This document shows positions 34,271 through 45,777 of a stretch of DNA of 64,000 nt, in pieces. Each line of letters opens with the position of its first letter. Position 1 is the stretch's first letter. The stretch comes from Balanoglossus misakiensis (Eukaryota; Hemichordata), in the NCBI GenBank assembly GCA_040954595.2, contig CM082576.2, positions 19,654,001 to 19,718,000 on the forward strand, in the 5' to 3' direction. Both the position numbers and the translations under genes were made by a program. The notes under the pieces were generated by a model. That model did no database searches. It was not told where the DNA came from and was given only the letters and a program-made list of their open reading frames with translations.

Positions 34271-34443
34271 CTGGAACTTCTCGAAAAATTGAGAGCCGGA
34301 TTTCATAAATGCTCATGTTTTCCGAAGGGCTGAAAGAAGATCCAGAGTGGAATATTTAAATTTGCCTGTGGCAGACATCATAGTGGCTGCCAGTTATTCT
34401 ATTTCTTGTGCAAGAGATAGTATCTTGTTCCAGCGAGATGTTT

Positions 34444-34562
34444 TCTCGTGTGCACGAGAAACATGCTATCTCGTGCATATCTCGTGCGCACGAGAAAATT
34501 GCGAGCGCACTCGTGTTCACGAGAAAATATCACATGCACACGTAAGTCGTGCGCACGAGATA
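34444..34562. repeat. Cluster of four TCTCGTGCGCACGAGA-type palindromes, first copy
   Basis: Perfect 16-bp palindrome TCTCGTGCGCACGAGA at 34,480-34,495. Near-perfect forms lie at 34,444-34,459 (TCTCGTGTGCACGAGA), about 34,509-34,524 and about 34,547-34,562. Spacing is 30-37 bp. The second duplicate has the same cluster at about 41,390-41,508. It could be a transcription-factor site cluster or the remnant of a short repeat. Confidence 0.8.
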
Positions 34563-34657
34563 AAAAAAATGTGCCCTGTAGTCTTTCTTAGGACATGGTA
34601 GCGTGACGTCGCATTGTAATTAACGGACGATCTTGGAAATTCGGCTATTAATGGTGA

Positions 34658-34990
34658 ATGGACTTTCGCCTCCTTCGAACAACAACAGAGACTGACGTCG
34701 CAACAATGACAGAAAAAGTGAAGCAAATGGCCGACAAAACGAAGAGAATCGGAAAACGGGCAGGATCCTCGGCACAGACATCTGGGAATAATACCACCAC
34801 ATCAAATAGAACGACGAGTAGTGCAGGACAAACCGCCACCAGTGACTATGACAACAAGTCTGAAGGCGATGCTGGCGAACCCTTGCACAATACAACTACA
34901 GTCCTACAGAGAAATGCAGCCCAGCGCCACTCAAGATTTTCCATTCCTGGTCTGGCAGCAGCCAAAATATGTTGTTGTTTTTTCTCTTAG
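34658..34990 (+). CDS. Hypothetical 110-aa protein, Thr/Ser-rich, first copy
   Basis: The open frame from ATG at 34,658 has a start with charged residues (MTEKVKQMADKTKRIGKR from residue 17), then a Thr/Ser/Asn-rich stretch (residues 38-80), and a tail RFSIPGLAAAKICCCFFS. The CCCFF end next to basic residues could be palmitoylated. GC content is higher than in the surroundings, as in coding DNA. The last 20 bases (TGTTGTTGTTTTTTCTCTTAG) also form an excellent splice acceptor, so the real gene model may differ. No family is recognised, and the opposite strand is also open for 91 codons, which lowers confidence. Confidence 0.35.
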   Translation: MDFRLLRTTTETDVATMTEKVKQMADKTKRIGKRAGSSAQTSGNNTTTSNRTTSSAGQTATSDYDNKSEGDAGEPLHNTTTVLQRNAAQRHSRFSIPGLAAAKICCCFFS

Positions 34991-36777
34991 AAGCGACCTC
35001 AGTCTGAGCTGCATGAGAATAAACTGTAGGTTGGGAATACAACAAAAAAACACGCAGTCGCTGCGGTCAACACGTAGCTATTAGTTTCGGTTTTATGTTC
35101 GCTACAGCTCGGAAACCAAAATGTGGTACAACTTCAAGCTACATAAACTGGAAAGCATAGTACGTGCAGAGCAGACCATGGTGACGAAAGCAGGTATTCT
35201 AGGTCGTAAGATAAAAACACGGCGCTAGAAAAACAGTCATCAAAAGTTGCACGTGTTCCCCGGCCAAAAATAATGTAATTGTTGGCGCACAGAAAGTCCA
35301 GTCGATAAACGTTTACGCTATAGAAACTCACTCTCTCAGCAAAAGTCTGACACCCTCGTCAATGACAAAACGCAAACCGAGCTGGGTATGATCAAGTCAA
35401 ACATAGGGCCAATCCCCACTCTGTGTTTTATTATTTTCCACATACGATGGTTCTAAATAAAAATGTACCTATTTGAAATGCTTACCGAGGTAAGATCATT
35501 GAAAGTTTTCAAACGTTGATGACAAATGTATAACTGATTTTTTACAAATGAATAATCGCGCACTTGCATGTTATTTTCTCTATACCAGACACCGCGCGCG
35601 CGCCGTTGGCAAAAAAAAAAACGCGGAAAATTATTGAGCATGCGCAGTCGATACTTCACATTGTAAACAAGATGGCGTCGCTGCCTATGCTTCTCGACCG
35701 CTGTCGCCTGACTATGTCGGCAAAGAAGAGACGAATTTAACCATGCAACGCCATATCGGAAGACAGAATGATCGCGAGATGAAACCGGGCTATCCAACGA
35801 TTAGGCAGCCATGTTGACTGATTGGTATGTCGCCGAAGTAATTATTTGCCATTGATTTGTTTACCAGAAACGGTTTGCCTTTGGAACACATTTGGCCTCA
35901 CCGAAATTGATTTCAGAGGTTTTTTCCCAAAAACTAATGACGTTCGTTTTCACCTGAGTGCGAGGATGGATTGAAGGGACACAAGCTTTTGTAGCCACCA
36001 ATATTTTGACACTCTTTATATCAATGTTGAGCTGGCATATTTGCTCCAATATGATGTAGTGTACCTGTTGCATTGAAATGAAGCTGTAATAATATTACAG
36101 TGCAATCTAGTCCTTTGGGTTAATAGGAAAACGAGGTCAATAAATGACAGGTTTATTTAAATACAGGATATATTTATCACAAGCACTTATGCATATGTAT
36201 GAGATACTTATTTATTTTTAATTTATTTTTTATTTTTTATTTATTTTGTACGTTCAGGTAATCATATGGATTTGTATGGAATCACATACACATTAATTGA
36301 AGACTATCATATCACAGAAGTCGAGCCGCCAGATGTGTAAGGTAACCATTTAGGTTTCATGACTAAGTTTGTTTAAGAATTCATAAAGCTACCCAATGAA
36401 TGAATTTCCTTAAAATTTCACAAATGTGACAGAGTTTGCAGTTGTGCAAGAAAGTGTGTATTATTCACATAAGAATTGTTTCGTATGCATTTTTCTGATG
36501 GCAATGCATTTGACTGTAAACAAATATGGATGTCAGTTAGTAGTGCTATTTTGTCAGTGAAATGGCTTCATCATCATCCCTCCAACCAAAGTTGAAACAG
36601 AGTTGCAAATATTGCACAGCTTGAAATCATAAAATGTTGCAAAATTGAACCAACCCTTTGGTCAACGATTATGTTCTTACAGCTATTATTAGAACCAGAC
36701 AGTCTCAGGGAACAAGAGACATGGGCCTGATTTGCAAGTTGAGTTAGAACTGCCTTTGCCTGCCCACGGACGCCCCA

Positions 36778-36954
36778 ATTTCAGCAAAAATTATTGCATT
36801 AAAATATGAGTATGGAGAACTATGCTCTGTGTTTCTTTTGTTAGCTTACATAGCTGTTGTCATTCTAGTTTTTCCTCCGTCCTGTGAGCAGAGTTTCAGT
36901 TGCGAAAACCGACAGTTCTCAAAGTACAAAAGTACACCTAAATTGCCTCGGTGA
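36778..36954 (+). pseudogene. Possible hAT transposase C-terminal relic, first copy
   Basis: The frame reads ISAKIIALKYEYGELCSVFL, then LAYIAVVILVFPPSCEQSFS and CENRQFSKYKSTPKLPR before a stop. The spacing of P.S.E..FS..NR...K and the following L.R match the hAT dimerisation region, as known in many animal hAT elements. The rest of the transposase is not readable. The copy at 43,724-43,898 is nearly identical through the tandem duplication. Confidence 0.4.
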
Positions 36955-37757
36955 TGAGCATGCAGAATTTATCTGATGCTTCTTACTGGCAGAAGGACCC
37001 CACCAGTTGCAGATTGTGAATTCCATGGCACAAGGGAATTTACGCTTTGCGTTCAAATATAAATAATTAAATCCTGTAAAATTATTCTATATGTTATTTA
37101 TTGATGATTCAAAAGTGTTATGACTGATTGTGTTAGAGTACCTGTATTCCATATAAGCATGCTGTCAGTGCACATCCGATTGATAACAATTTCACATTTT
37201 TAAAAAATTGCTTCTCTGAATAATTATGAATACATAAAACTTCATATGATATAAATTGATAAACATTAAACCCCGATGCGTGGTATAAAAGACCCCCCAA
37301 ATCAGTGGCGAATCTTAATACCGTTTGACTGACAACAGACAACACCAACGATCTTGGCTCTATGAAAATCGGCCCAAACAGATCCAAGCATAAAGAATTA
37401 CACCACACAACGACAGTGGTTGGCTTTATAAACACACACAACATAAAGTTATCGATGAAAAAGTACACGAGCTTTTGAAACAACGATGATTTTGGGAGAA
37501 ATCTGGTTTCAGTGCTTTTCAGAAGCATCCCTGGGAAACAATAACCACGCCATTCAAACAGCTGTCAATCGCATAGAGGTGTAAAGTGTTCAATTATTTT
37601 CTATGTACATGAGATCAATTACACAGTTATTATGCACGACGACCACTCCCAAATAAACAACTGTACAAACACACGTTAATCCGAACCCCAGTACTTTCCG
37701 CACCGGGGTTTAAGGCCTAATGCTAGTGTCACAACATTGATTACCAGACCGTTTCCC

Positions 37758-37820
37758 TCTGTATGTATGTATGTATGTATGTATGTATGTATGTATGTAT
37801 GTATGTATGTATGTATGTAT
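37758..37820. repeat. (TATG)n microsatellite, first copy
   Basis: About 15 units of GTAT followed by TGTGTG and further TATG-like units. It lies inside the HINE-like module block, where such a tract normally separates the module array from the terminal hairpin. Confidence 0.95.
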
Positions 37821-38834
37821 GCAGCCATGTATGCATGTGTTTGTGTGTGTGTGTACATGTGTGTATGCATGTTACATGTATATATGGATGTATGTCTGCC
37901 CTGATCCAAAACATGAAACCACGCTTTTTTTATTTTGGTGTGTAGATGGGATTTTGCTTAAATGAAGTTGTCATTGCAAAAATACGCAAATAACCTGTGA
38001 AATATGTGGAATTGATCAAAACTCAACAACTGGTTAGACTGCTTTGAACATTTGTATGCATGTAGGTAATGTCATCATACCTGATATACTTTGAGTTTAT
38101 ATCGTGAATTGTCTATTTTTTATGCAATTATTTTGTCTTGTTTTACCATTTGAAAAAAAATCTTTTCCTCTTAAAGAGAATGGCTGATTTCTTTAGAATT
38201 TAGTATGACACTTCCGGTAGGTGATCTTAGTTGGTTTTGTTTAAATTGTCGCAGAATTTGTAATCTGTCATTTTTGGTCAAAATTCATTTTCTGAGAAAC
38301 TCCTTAGATTGCTTTTAAATTTTGGTATGCTTGTTCCAAGAGGTAACCCAAGTAATGTTGTATATCATTTTGGTGAAATTTACATATTGTGGTCTTGGGG
38401 CAATTTTTGCAATTTGTATTCTTTGAAACTACTAGTCAGATTGCTTTCAACTTTGGGAGGCGTGGTGATTGAAGTAGATATTATACAATTTGTTGATAGT
38501 TGGATAGATGTGGTTTGAGGCAGTTTTTGTCATTGTTGAATGTTGTTTTCCCTAAAATACTTGTCTGGTTCCTTTGAAATGTTCTTACAGTAGGTCATAT
38601 CTGCTTGCCAATGTCACATGATTTTTCCCATGAACACAGACATACCTAATTTTGTGGAATCCCCAGATGGGACCACAGTGTGTAATAACCTGACCAACAG
38701 TGACTAGTATATCCTGTGTGTTATACAGTACTTCTCACAAGGTTGAAGTACATGTAGACTGTTGATGATTTTTTGCGATTCTTCAGAAACTTACAATACA
38801 GAGTCTAATGTGGTAACGTCCATGGTCACATTAG

Positions 38835-39073
38835 TCCTGTTTCAAAATGACCTACATTACACGTCCTATACACATGTTCTGCATGTTATGATTGGTTTAT
38901 CCGCTTCACTTAGGTCCACTTGCGGCACGCTGATTGGAGGGACCTTGTAGGTTAGGTCTTATTATTATGTATTATTCACTAGACCTTGTAGGTTAGGTCT
39001 TATTACTATGCATTTTTCGCTTTACAGCTCCCTGATTGGTTAACGTGTCAGTCTGGTCCCCCATGTGTTCACT
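38835..39073 (+). mobile_element. Left part of the 1.49-kb TIR element, cut by the duplication junction
   Basis: It starts TCCTGTTTCAAAATGACC as at 45,778 and includes the GACCTTGTAGGTTAGGTCTT units. It stops after CACTGCC, where the second duplicate begins. Confidence 0.85.
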
Positions 39074-40593
39074 GCCAACCAATCATGGTTATGAGAAACC
39101 TCCAAAATACAATGTATCGATATTTACTGCATCTGTTCATACTTCGCCCGCGCTTTAAAAACCCTATAGCTGCTAAAATTGGCATATTTTTTTCCAGAGT
39201 AAAATACTTCATATGTATATTCCCTATTCCCTAAAATCTTCACCCGTGACCATTGAGCCATATTACTTGCATTTGCATTGGTTTGTCATAACTTGGCGTC
39301 GCATTTCACGATAGCTGCTTAGCTGCTATTGTTTGTATGAAGGCTGATTAAATCGGTGAGGCACCGTTTTAATACATAGCATGTTCCAATTGCAACATGC
39401 AGTCACAATCGGGCATCGATAAGATGTTTATGTATACCTATCAGTAAGCTTATTTTGATGAACCAATTTAAGTTGGAAAATAAAATCATGAAAATAATGC
39501 TAAAAGTGGCAGCTTTGGAGGCTTTAAACTACAGTTCTCCCAAATTGTCTTGACTAAATGACATACATGTGGTCAAAAGTTCTGACTGCAGAAGAGGTTG
39601 CAGCTGTGAGGGGGACTGTTCAATTGGAGGAAATATATTTACAAGGAATAAAGACAATATTGAAATGGCAGCAGAAATAGTTCCTACTGAAAAGAATGCT
39701 ATCTGCAGTGAGTATCACAACTTTAAAATGAAAGATTTTGCAAATTTAAAAAAAATATTGAGTGTTTTGACATGCGTCAGTGGTCAGTAACACACAAGCT
39801 GCATGATAAGAGGGTCACGAGAAATTGTAAGCCGCAATGTATAATGGATTAACTCCATGACCTATGCGACCTACGAACTGTGACGTACAGAATTTATTTC
39901 TACGTGTAATGCGGTCTGCGGCAGTGAGCCACAGACCGCATTGCGAGAGCAGTGAGAATTCACCACAATGCAAACTTTCTGAACGTAGGTTGATCTTCGA
40001 ATGAAATATTACCTTGTCACCAGTTTTCCACATGGCTACACTGTAAAATTGGGTGACGTGTTCGTTCACAAGTGGAATAATTGTGAGTAGTAAAGCACGC
40101 GAAGTTAAGCAACGAGCACGTTTTGAAATGCGCGCAGATGATCCCAGTTTAGCAAATTCAGGCCATTGCGTGCATGCAAAATAAAATAATACTGTACCGG
40201 GGGTGAGCCTACTTTCTTTCCATACAGATACACGTATATGTTGGTTAAGGTATGTGACAAACAGTTTTCATGTAACAGCCAGTGATGCTGACCATAAAAC
40301 CAGCGCAGCTGATGCTTTCATCTACAATTTGCAACATGGACGTTTGTGTCTCTGCATGTGTCGTGCATGTTACTGCTGAACAAAAAAGATATGCGGGCAC
40401 CACAGGCTGGCGAAAGCGGTGCTCACGTGCTCTGCAAGCTGATGTTGTCACTAAATTGGCAAAGTATTGTACACATGGAGGAGTTTCTTGAGCTGTCTGT
40501 TGTATAAATGTCGGTTGTGAGTACATTATTTTTTATTTTATTTTAATAATTTTCAAAGCCCCTATGATTGAAGCATATTATTACGACTCAACC

Positions 40594-40708
40594 GTTCATC
40601 ATTCATTCATTCATTCATTCATTCATTCATTCATTCATTCATTCATTCATTCATTCATTCATTAATTCATTCATTCATTCATTCATTCATTCATTCATTC
40701 ATTCATCC
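40594..40708. repeat. (ATTC)n microsatellite, second copy
   Basis: Expanded counterpart of 31,825-31,900, with an interruption ATTAATTC near 40,663. Confidence 0.95.
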
Positions 40709-41603
40709 ATTCAGTCAGTCACTGTACCAATTGAAGACGCCCTTGTATAGGAGAATTTAGCTATGTACTGACTGTCTTTTCATTTTTTCTTCATCCTATA
40801 GAATCTACCGACCTGGTCGCTGTCAATAACAATTCAACTCCTTAAACATCCTGTGTGTGTGAAGTCTATGAACACTGGCCATGCATTTCAATTCAAGGAC
40901 AAAATGAATGCGCAATATTTCGTTTTATCGAGAGTAATGTGCAGTGATTAAATTTGCTAGGGCTCTCTTAGCAGATTTGGAGTTAGTCATTTTGGTAGAA
41001 ACTTTTCGAGATGGGAAATCTTTGGTCATCTAACCAAGTTATTTGTATTTTTGTTATATAAGACAGAGTCATTTCTATATCATAGATGCAAGTTTAATTT
41101 ATAACATGAATTTGAATAAAATATTTTTTTTAAATATCACCACATGAATTTGAATAAAATATTTTTTTTAAATATCACCAGATTGAAATCTTTGGAAGTT
41201 TGCACTTAGAGGGATGGCTGGAACTTCTCGAAAAATTGAGAGCCGGATTTCATAAATGCTCATGTTTTCCGAAGGGCTGAAAGAAGATCCAGAGTGGAAT
41301 ATTTAAATTTGCCTGTGGCAGACATCATAGTGGCTGCCAGTTATTCTATTTCTTGTGCAAGAGATAGTATCTTGTTCCAGCGAGATGTTTTCTCGTGTGC
41401 ACGAGAAACATGCTATCTCGTGCATATCTCGTGCGCACGAGAAAATTGCGAGCGCACTCGTGTTCACGAGAAAATATCACATGCACACGTAAGTCGTGCG
41501 CACGAGATAAAAAAATGTGCCCTGTAGTCTTTCTTAGGACATGGTAGCGTGACGTCGCATTGTAATTAACGGACGATCTTGGAAATTCGGCTATTAATGG
41601 TGA

Positions 41604-41936
41604 ATGGACTTTCGCCTCCTTCGAACAACAACAGAGACTGACGTCGCAACAATGACAGAAAAAGTGAAGCAAATGGCCGACAAAACGAAGAGAATCGGAA
41701 AACGGGCAGGATCCTCGGCACAGACATCTGGGAATAATACCACCACATCAAATAGAACGACGAGTAGTGCAGGACAAACCGCCACCAGTGACTATGACAA
41801 CAAGTCTGAAGGCGATGCTGGCGAACCCTTGCACAATACAACTACAGTCCTACAGAGAAATGCAGCCCAGCGCCACTCAAGATTTTCCATTCCTGGTCTG
41901 GCAGCAGCCAAAATATGTTGTTGTTTTTTCTCTTAG
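41604..41936 (+). CDS. Hypothetical 110-aa protein, second copy
   Basis: Same protein as 34,658-34,990, with no difference seen. It sits in the second tandem duplicate. The region upstream differs: in this copy the 1,863-bp block that precedes the first copy is gone, so the two could be under different control if either is expressed. Confidence 0.35.
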   Translation: MDFRLLRTTTETDVATMTEKVKQMADKTKRIGKRAGSSAQTSGNNTTTSNRTTSSAGQTATSDYDNKSEGDAGEPLHNTTTVLQRNAAQRHSRFSIPGLAAAKICCCFFS

Positions 41937-43723
41937 AAGCGACCTCAGTCTGAGCTGCATGAGAATAAACTGTAGGTTGGGAATACAACAAAAAAACACG
42001 CAGTCGCTGCGGTCAACACGTAGCTATTAGTTTCGGTTTTATGTTCGCTACAGCTCGGAAACCAAAATGTGGTACAACTTCAAGCTACATAAACTGGAAA
42101 GCATAGTACGTGCAGAGCAGACCATGGTGACGAAAGCAGGTATTCTAGGTCGTAAGATAAAAACACGGCGCTAGAAAAACAGTCATCAAAAGTTGCACGT
42201 GTTCCCCGGCCAAAAATAATGTAATTGTTGGCGCACAGAAAGTCCAGTCGATAAACGTTTACGCTATAGAAACTCACTCTCTCAGCAAAAGTCTGACACC
42301 CTCGTCAATGACAAAACGCAAACCGAGCTGGGTATGATCAAGTCAAACATAGGGCCAATCCCCACTCTGTGTTTTATTATTTTCCACATACGATGGTTCT
42401 AAATAAAAATGTACCTATTTGAAATGCTTACCGAGGTAAGATCATTGAAAGTTTTCAAACGTTGATGACAAATGTATAACTGATTTTTTACAAATGAATA
42501 ATCGCGCACTTGCATGTTATTTTCTCTATACCAGACACCGCGCGCGCGCCGTTGGCAAAAAAAAAACGCGGAAAATTATTGAGCATGCGCAGTCGATACT
42601 TCACATTGTAAACAAGATGGCGTCGCTGCCTATGCTTCTCGACCGCTGTCGCCTGACTATGTCGGCAAAGAAGAGACGAATTTAACCATGCAACGCCATA
42701 TCGGAAGACAGAATGATCGCGAGATGAAACCGGGCTATCCAACGATTAGGCAGCCATGTTGACTGATTGGTATGTCGCCGAAGTAATTATTTGCCATTGA
42801 TTTGTTTACCAGAAACGGTTTGCCTTTGGAACACATTTGGCCTCACCGAAATTGATTTCAGAGGTTTTTTCCCAAAAACTAATGACGTTCGTTTTCACCT
42901 GAGTGCGAGGATGGATTGAAGGGACACAAGCTTTTGTAGCCACCAATATTTTGACACTCTTTATATCAATGTTGAGCTGGCATATTTGCTCCAATATGAT
43001 GTAGTGTACCTGTTGCATTGAAATGAAGCTGTAATAATATTACAGTGCAATCTAGTCCTTTGGGTTAATAGGAAAACGAGGTCAATAAATGACAGGTTTA
43101 TTTAAATACAGGATATATTTATCACAAGCACTTATGCATATGTATGAGATACTTATTTATTTTTAATTTATTTTTTATTTTTTATTTATTTTGTACGTTC
43201 AGGTAATCATATGGATTTGTATGGAATCACATACACATTAATTGAAGACTATCATATCACAGAAGTCGAGCCGCCAGATGTGTAAGGTAACCATTTAGGT
43301 TTCATGACTAAGTTTGTTTAAGAATTCATAAAGCTACCCAATGAATGAATTTCCTTAAAATTTCACAAATGTGACAGAGTTTGCAGTTGTGCAAGAAAGT
43401 GTGTATTATTCACATAAGAATTGTTTCGTATGCATTTTTCTGATGGCAATGCATTTGACTGTAAACAAATATGGATGTCAGTTAGTAGTGCTATTTTGTC
43501 AGTGAAATGGCTTCATCATCATCCCTCCAACCAAAGTTGAAACAGAGTTGCAAATATTGCACAGCTTGAAATCATAAAATGTTGCAAAATTGAACCAACC
43601 CTTTGGTCAACGATTATGTTCTTACAGCTATTATTAGAACCAGACAGTCTCAGGGAACAAGAGACATGGGCCTGATTTGCAAGTTGAGTTGAACTGCCTT
43701 TGCCTGCCCACGGACGCCCCAAT

Positions 43724-43898
43724 TTCAGCAAAAATTATTGCATTAAAATATGAGTATGGAGAACTATGCTCTGTGTTTCTTTTGTTAGCTTACATAGCTG
43801 TTGTCATTCTAGTTTTTCCTCCGTCCTGTGAGCAGAGTTTCAGTTGCGAAAACCGACAGTTCTCAAAGTACAAAAGTACACCTAAATTGCCTCGGTGA
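43724..43898 (+). pseudogene. Possible hAT transposase C-terminal relic, second copy
   Basis: Same relic as at 36,778-36,954, within the second tandem duplicate. One base is missing just upstream (GAGTTGAACTG against GAGTTAGAACTG), which changes the reading frame of the preceding part. Confidence 0.4.
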
Positions 43899-44702
43899 TG
43901 AGCATGCAGAATTTATCTGATGCTTCTTACTGGCAGAAGGACCCCACCAGTTGCAGATTGTGAATTCCATGGCACAAGGGAATTTACGCTTTGCGTTCAA
44001 ATATAAATAATTAAATCCTGTAAAATTATTCTATATGTTATTTATTGATGATTCAAAAGTGTTATGACTGATTGTGTTAGAGTACCTGTATTCCATATAA
44101 GCATGCTGTCAGTGCACATCCGATTGATAACAATTTCACATTTTTAAAAATTTGCTTCTCTGAATAATTATGAATACATAAAACTTCATATGATATAAAT
44201 TGATAAACATTAAACCCCGATGCGTGGTATAAAAGACCCCCCAAATCAGTGGCGAATCTTAATACCGTTTGACTGACAACAGACAACACCAACGATCTTG
44301 GCTCTATGAAAATCGGCCCAAACAGATCCAAGCATAAAGAATTACACCACACAACGACAGTGGTTGGCTTTATAAACACACACAACATAAAGTTATCGAT
44401 GAAAAAGTACACGAGCTTTTGAAACAACGATGATTTTGGGAGAAATCTGGTTTCAGTGCTTTTCAGAAGCATCCCTGGGAAACAATAACCACGCCATTCA
44501 AACAGCTGTCAATCGCATAGAGGTGTAAAGTGTTCAATTATTTTCTATGTACATGAGATCAATTACACAGTTATTATGCACGACGACCACTCCCAAATAA
44601 ACAACTGTACAAACACACGTTAATCCGAACCCCAGTACTTTCCGCACCGGGGTTTAAGGCCTAATGCTAGTGTCACAACATTGATTACCAGACCGTTTCC
44701 CT

Positions 44703-44765
44703 CTGTATGTATGTATGTATGTATGTATGTATGTATGTATGTATGTATGTATGTATGTATGTATG
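44703..44765. repeat. (TATG)n microsatellite, second copy
   Basis: Counterpart of 37,758-37,820 with about the same number of units. Confidence 0.95.
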
Positions 44766-45777
44766 CAGCCATGTATGCATGTGTTTGTGTGTGTGTGTAC
44801 ATGTGTGTATGCATGTTACATGTATATATGGATGTATGTCTGCCCTGATCCAAAACATGAAACCACGCTTTTTTATTTTGGTGTGTAGATGGGATTTTGC
44901 TTAAATGAAGTTGTCATTGCAAAAATACGCAAATAACCTGTGAAATATGTGGAATTGATCAAAACTCAACAACTGGTTAGACTGCTTTGAACATTTGTAT
45001 GCATGTAGGTAATGTCATCATACCTGATATACTTTGAGTTTATATCGTGAATTGTCTATTTTTTATGCAATTATTTTGTCTTGTTTTACCATTTGAAAAA
45101 AAATATTTTCCTCTTAAAGAGATTGGCTGATTTCTTTAGAATTTAGTATGACACTTCCGGTAGGTGATCTTAGTTGGTTTTGTTTAAATTGTCGCAGAAT
45201 TTGTAATCTGTCATTTTTGGTCAAAATTCATTTTCTGAGAAACTCCTTAGATTGCTTTTAAATTTTGGTATGCTTGTTCCAAGAGGTAACCCAAGTAATG
45301 TTGTATATCATTTTGGTGAAATTTACATATTGTGGTCTTGGGGCAATTTTTGCAATTTGTATTCTTTGAAAGTACTAGTCAGATTGCTTTCAACTTTGGG
45401 AGGCGTGGTGATTGAAGTAGATATTATACAATTTGTTGATAGTTGGATAGATGTGGTTTGAGGCAGTTTTTGTCATTGTTGAATGTTGTTTTCCCTAAAA
45501 TACTTGTCTGGTTCCTTTGAAATGTTCTTACAGTAGGTCATATCTGCTTGCCAATGTCACATGATTTTTCCCATGAACACAGACATACCTAATTTTGTGT
45601 AATCCCCAGATGGGACCACAGTGTGTAATAACCTGACAAACAGTGACTAGTATATCCTGTGTGTTATACAGTACTTCTCACAAGGTTGAAGTACATGTAG
45701 ACTGTTGATGATTTTTTGCGATTCTTCAGAAACTTACAATACAGAGTCTAATGTGGTAACGTCCATGGTCACATTAG

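Larger units (their letters stand above)
35633..38834 (-). repeat. Right palindrome arm, inner part, first copy
   Basis: Inverted counterpart of 26,350-29,309. The inner boundary is sharp: ATTGAGCATGCGCAG at 35,633 begins the match, while upstream of it lies CGCGCGCGCCGTTGGC and a poly-A run without counterpart. It contains the hAT-like relic (36.54-37.02), the (TATG)n tract and the 130-bp modules. The outer end at 38,834 is where the TIR element was inserted. Confidence 0.85.
30299..39073 (+). repeat. Tandem segmental duplication, first copy (8,775 bp)
   Basis: GCCAACCAATCATGG at 30,299 recurs at 39,074, and the sequence stays parallel from there. The offset is 8,775 until 32,407, then 6,947 after a 1,863-bp block (32,408-34,270) found only here. 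The copies differ by rare single changes and repeat-length changes, so more than 99% identity. The copy ends in CACTGCC inside a TIR element. The junction shares GCC (39,074-39,076), a 3-bp microhomology. Confidence 0.95.
42578..45777 (-). repeat. Right palindrome arm, inner part, second copy
   Basis: Tandem copy of 35,633-38,834. It is this copy that is joined, through the intact TIR element, to the outer part of the arm at 47,268. It therefore completes the original palindrome. Confidence 0.85.

Noticed and set aside
37676-37945. Frames with YIHT or MYVC repeats on both strands, also at 44,620-44,904
   Set aside because: Translation of the (TATG)n microsatellite; no coding context.
40568-40750. 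Open frame of repeated IHSF residues
   Set aside because: It is only the translation of an (ATTC)n microsatellite.
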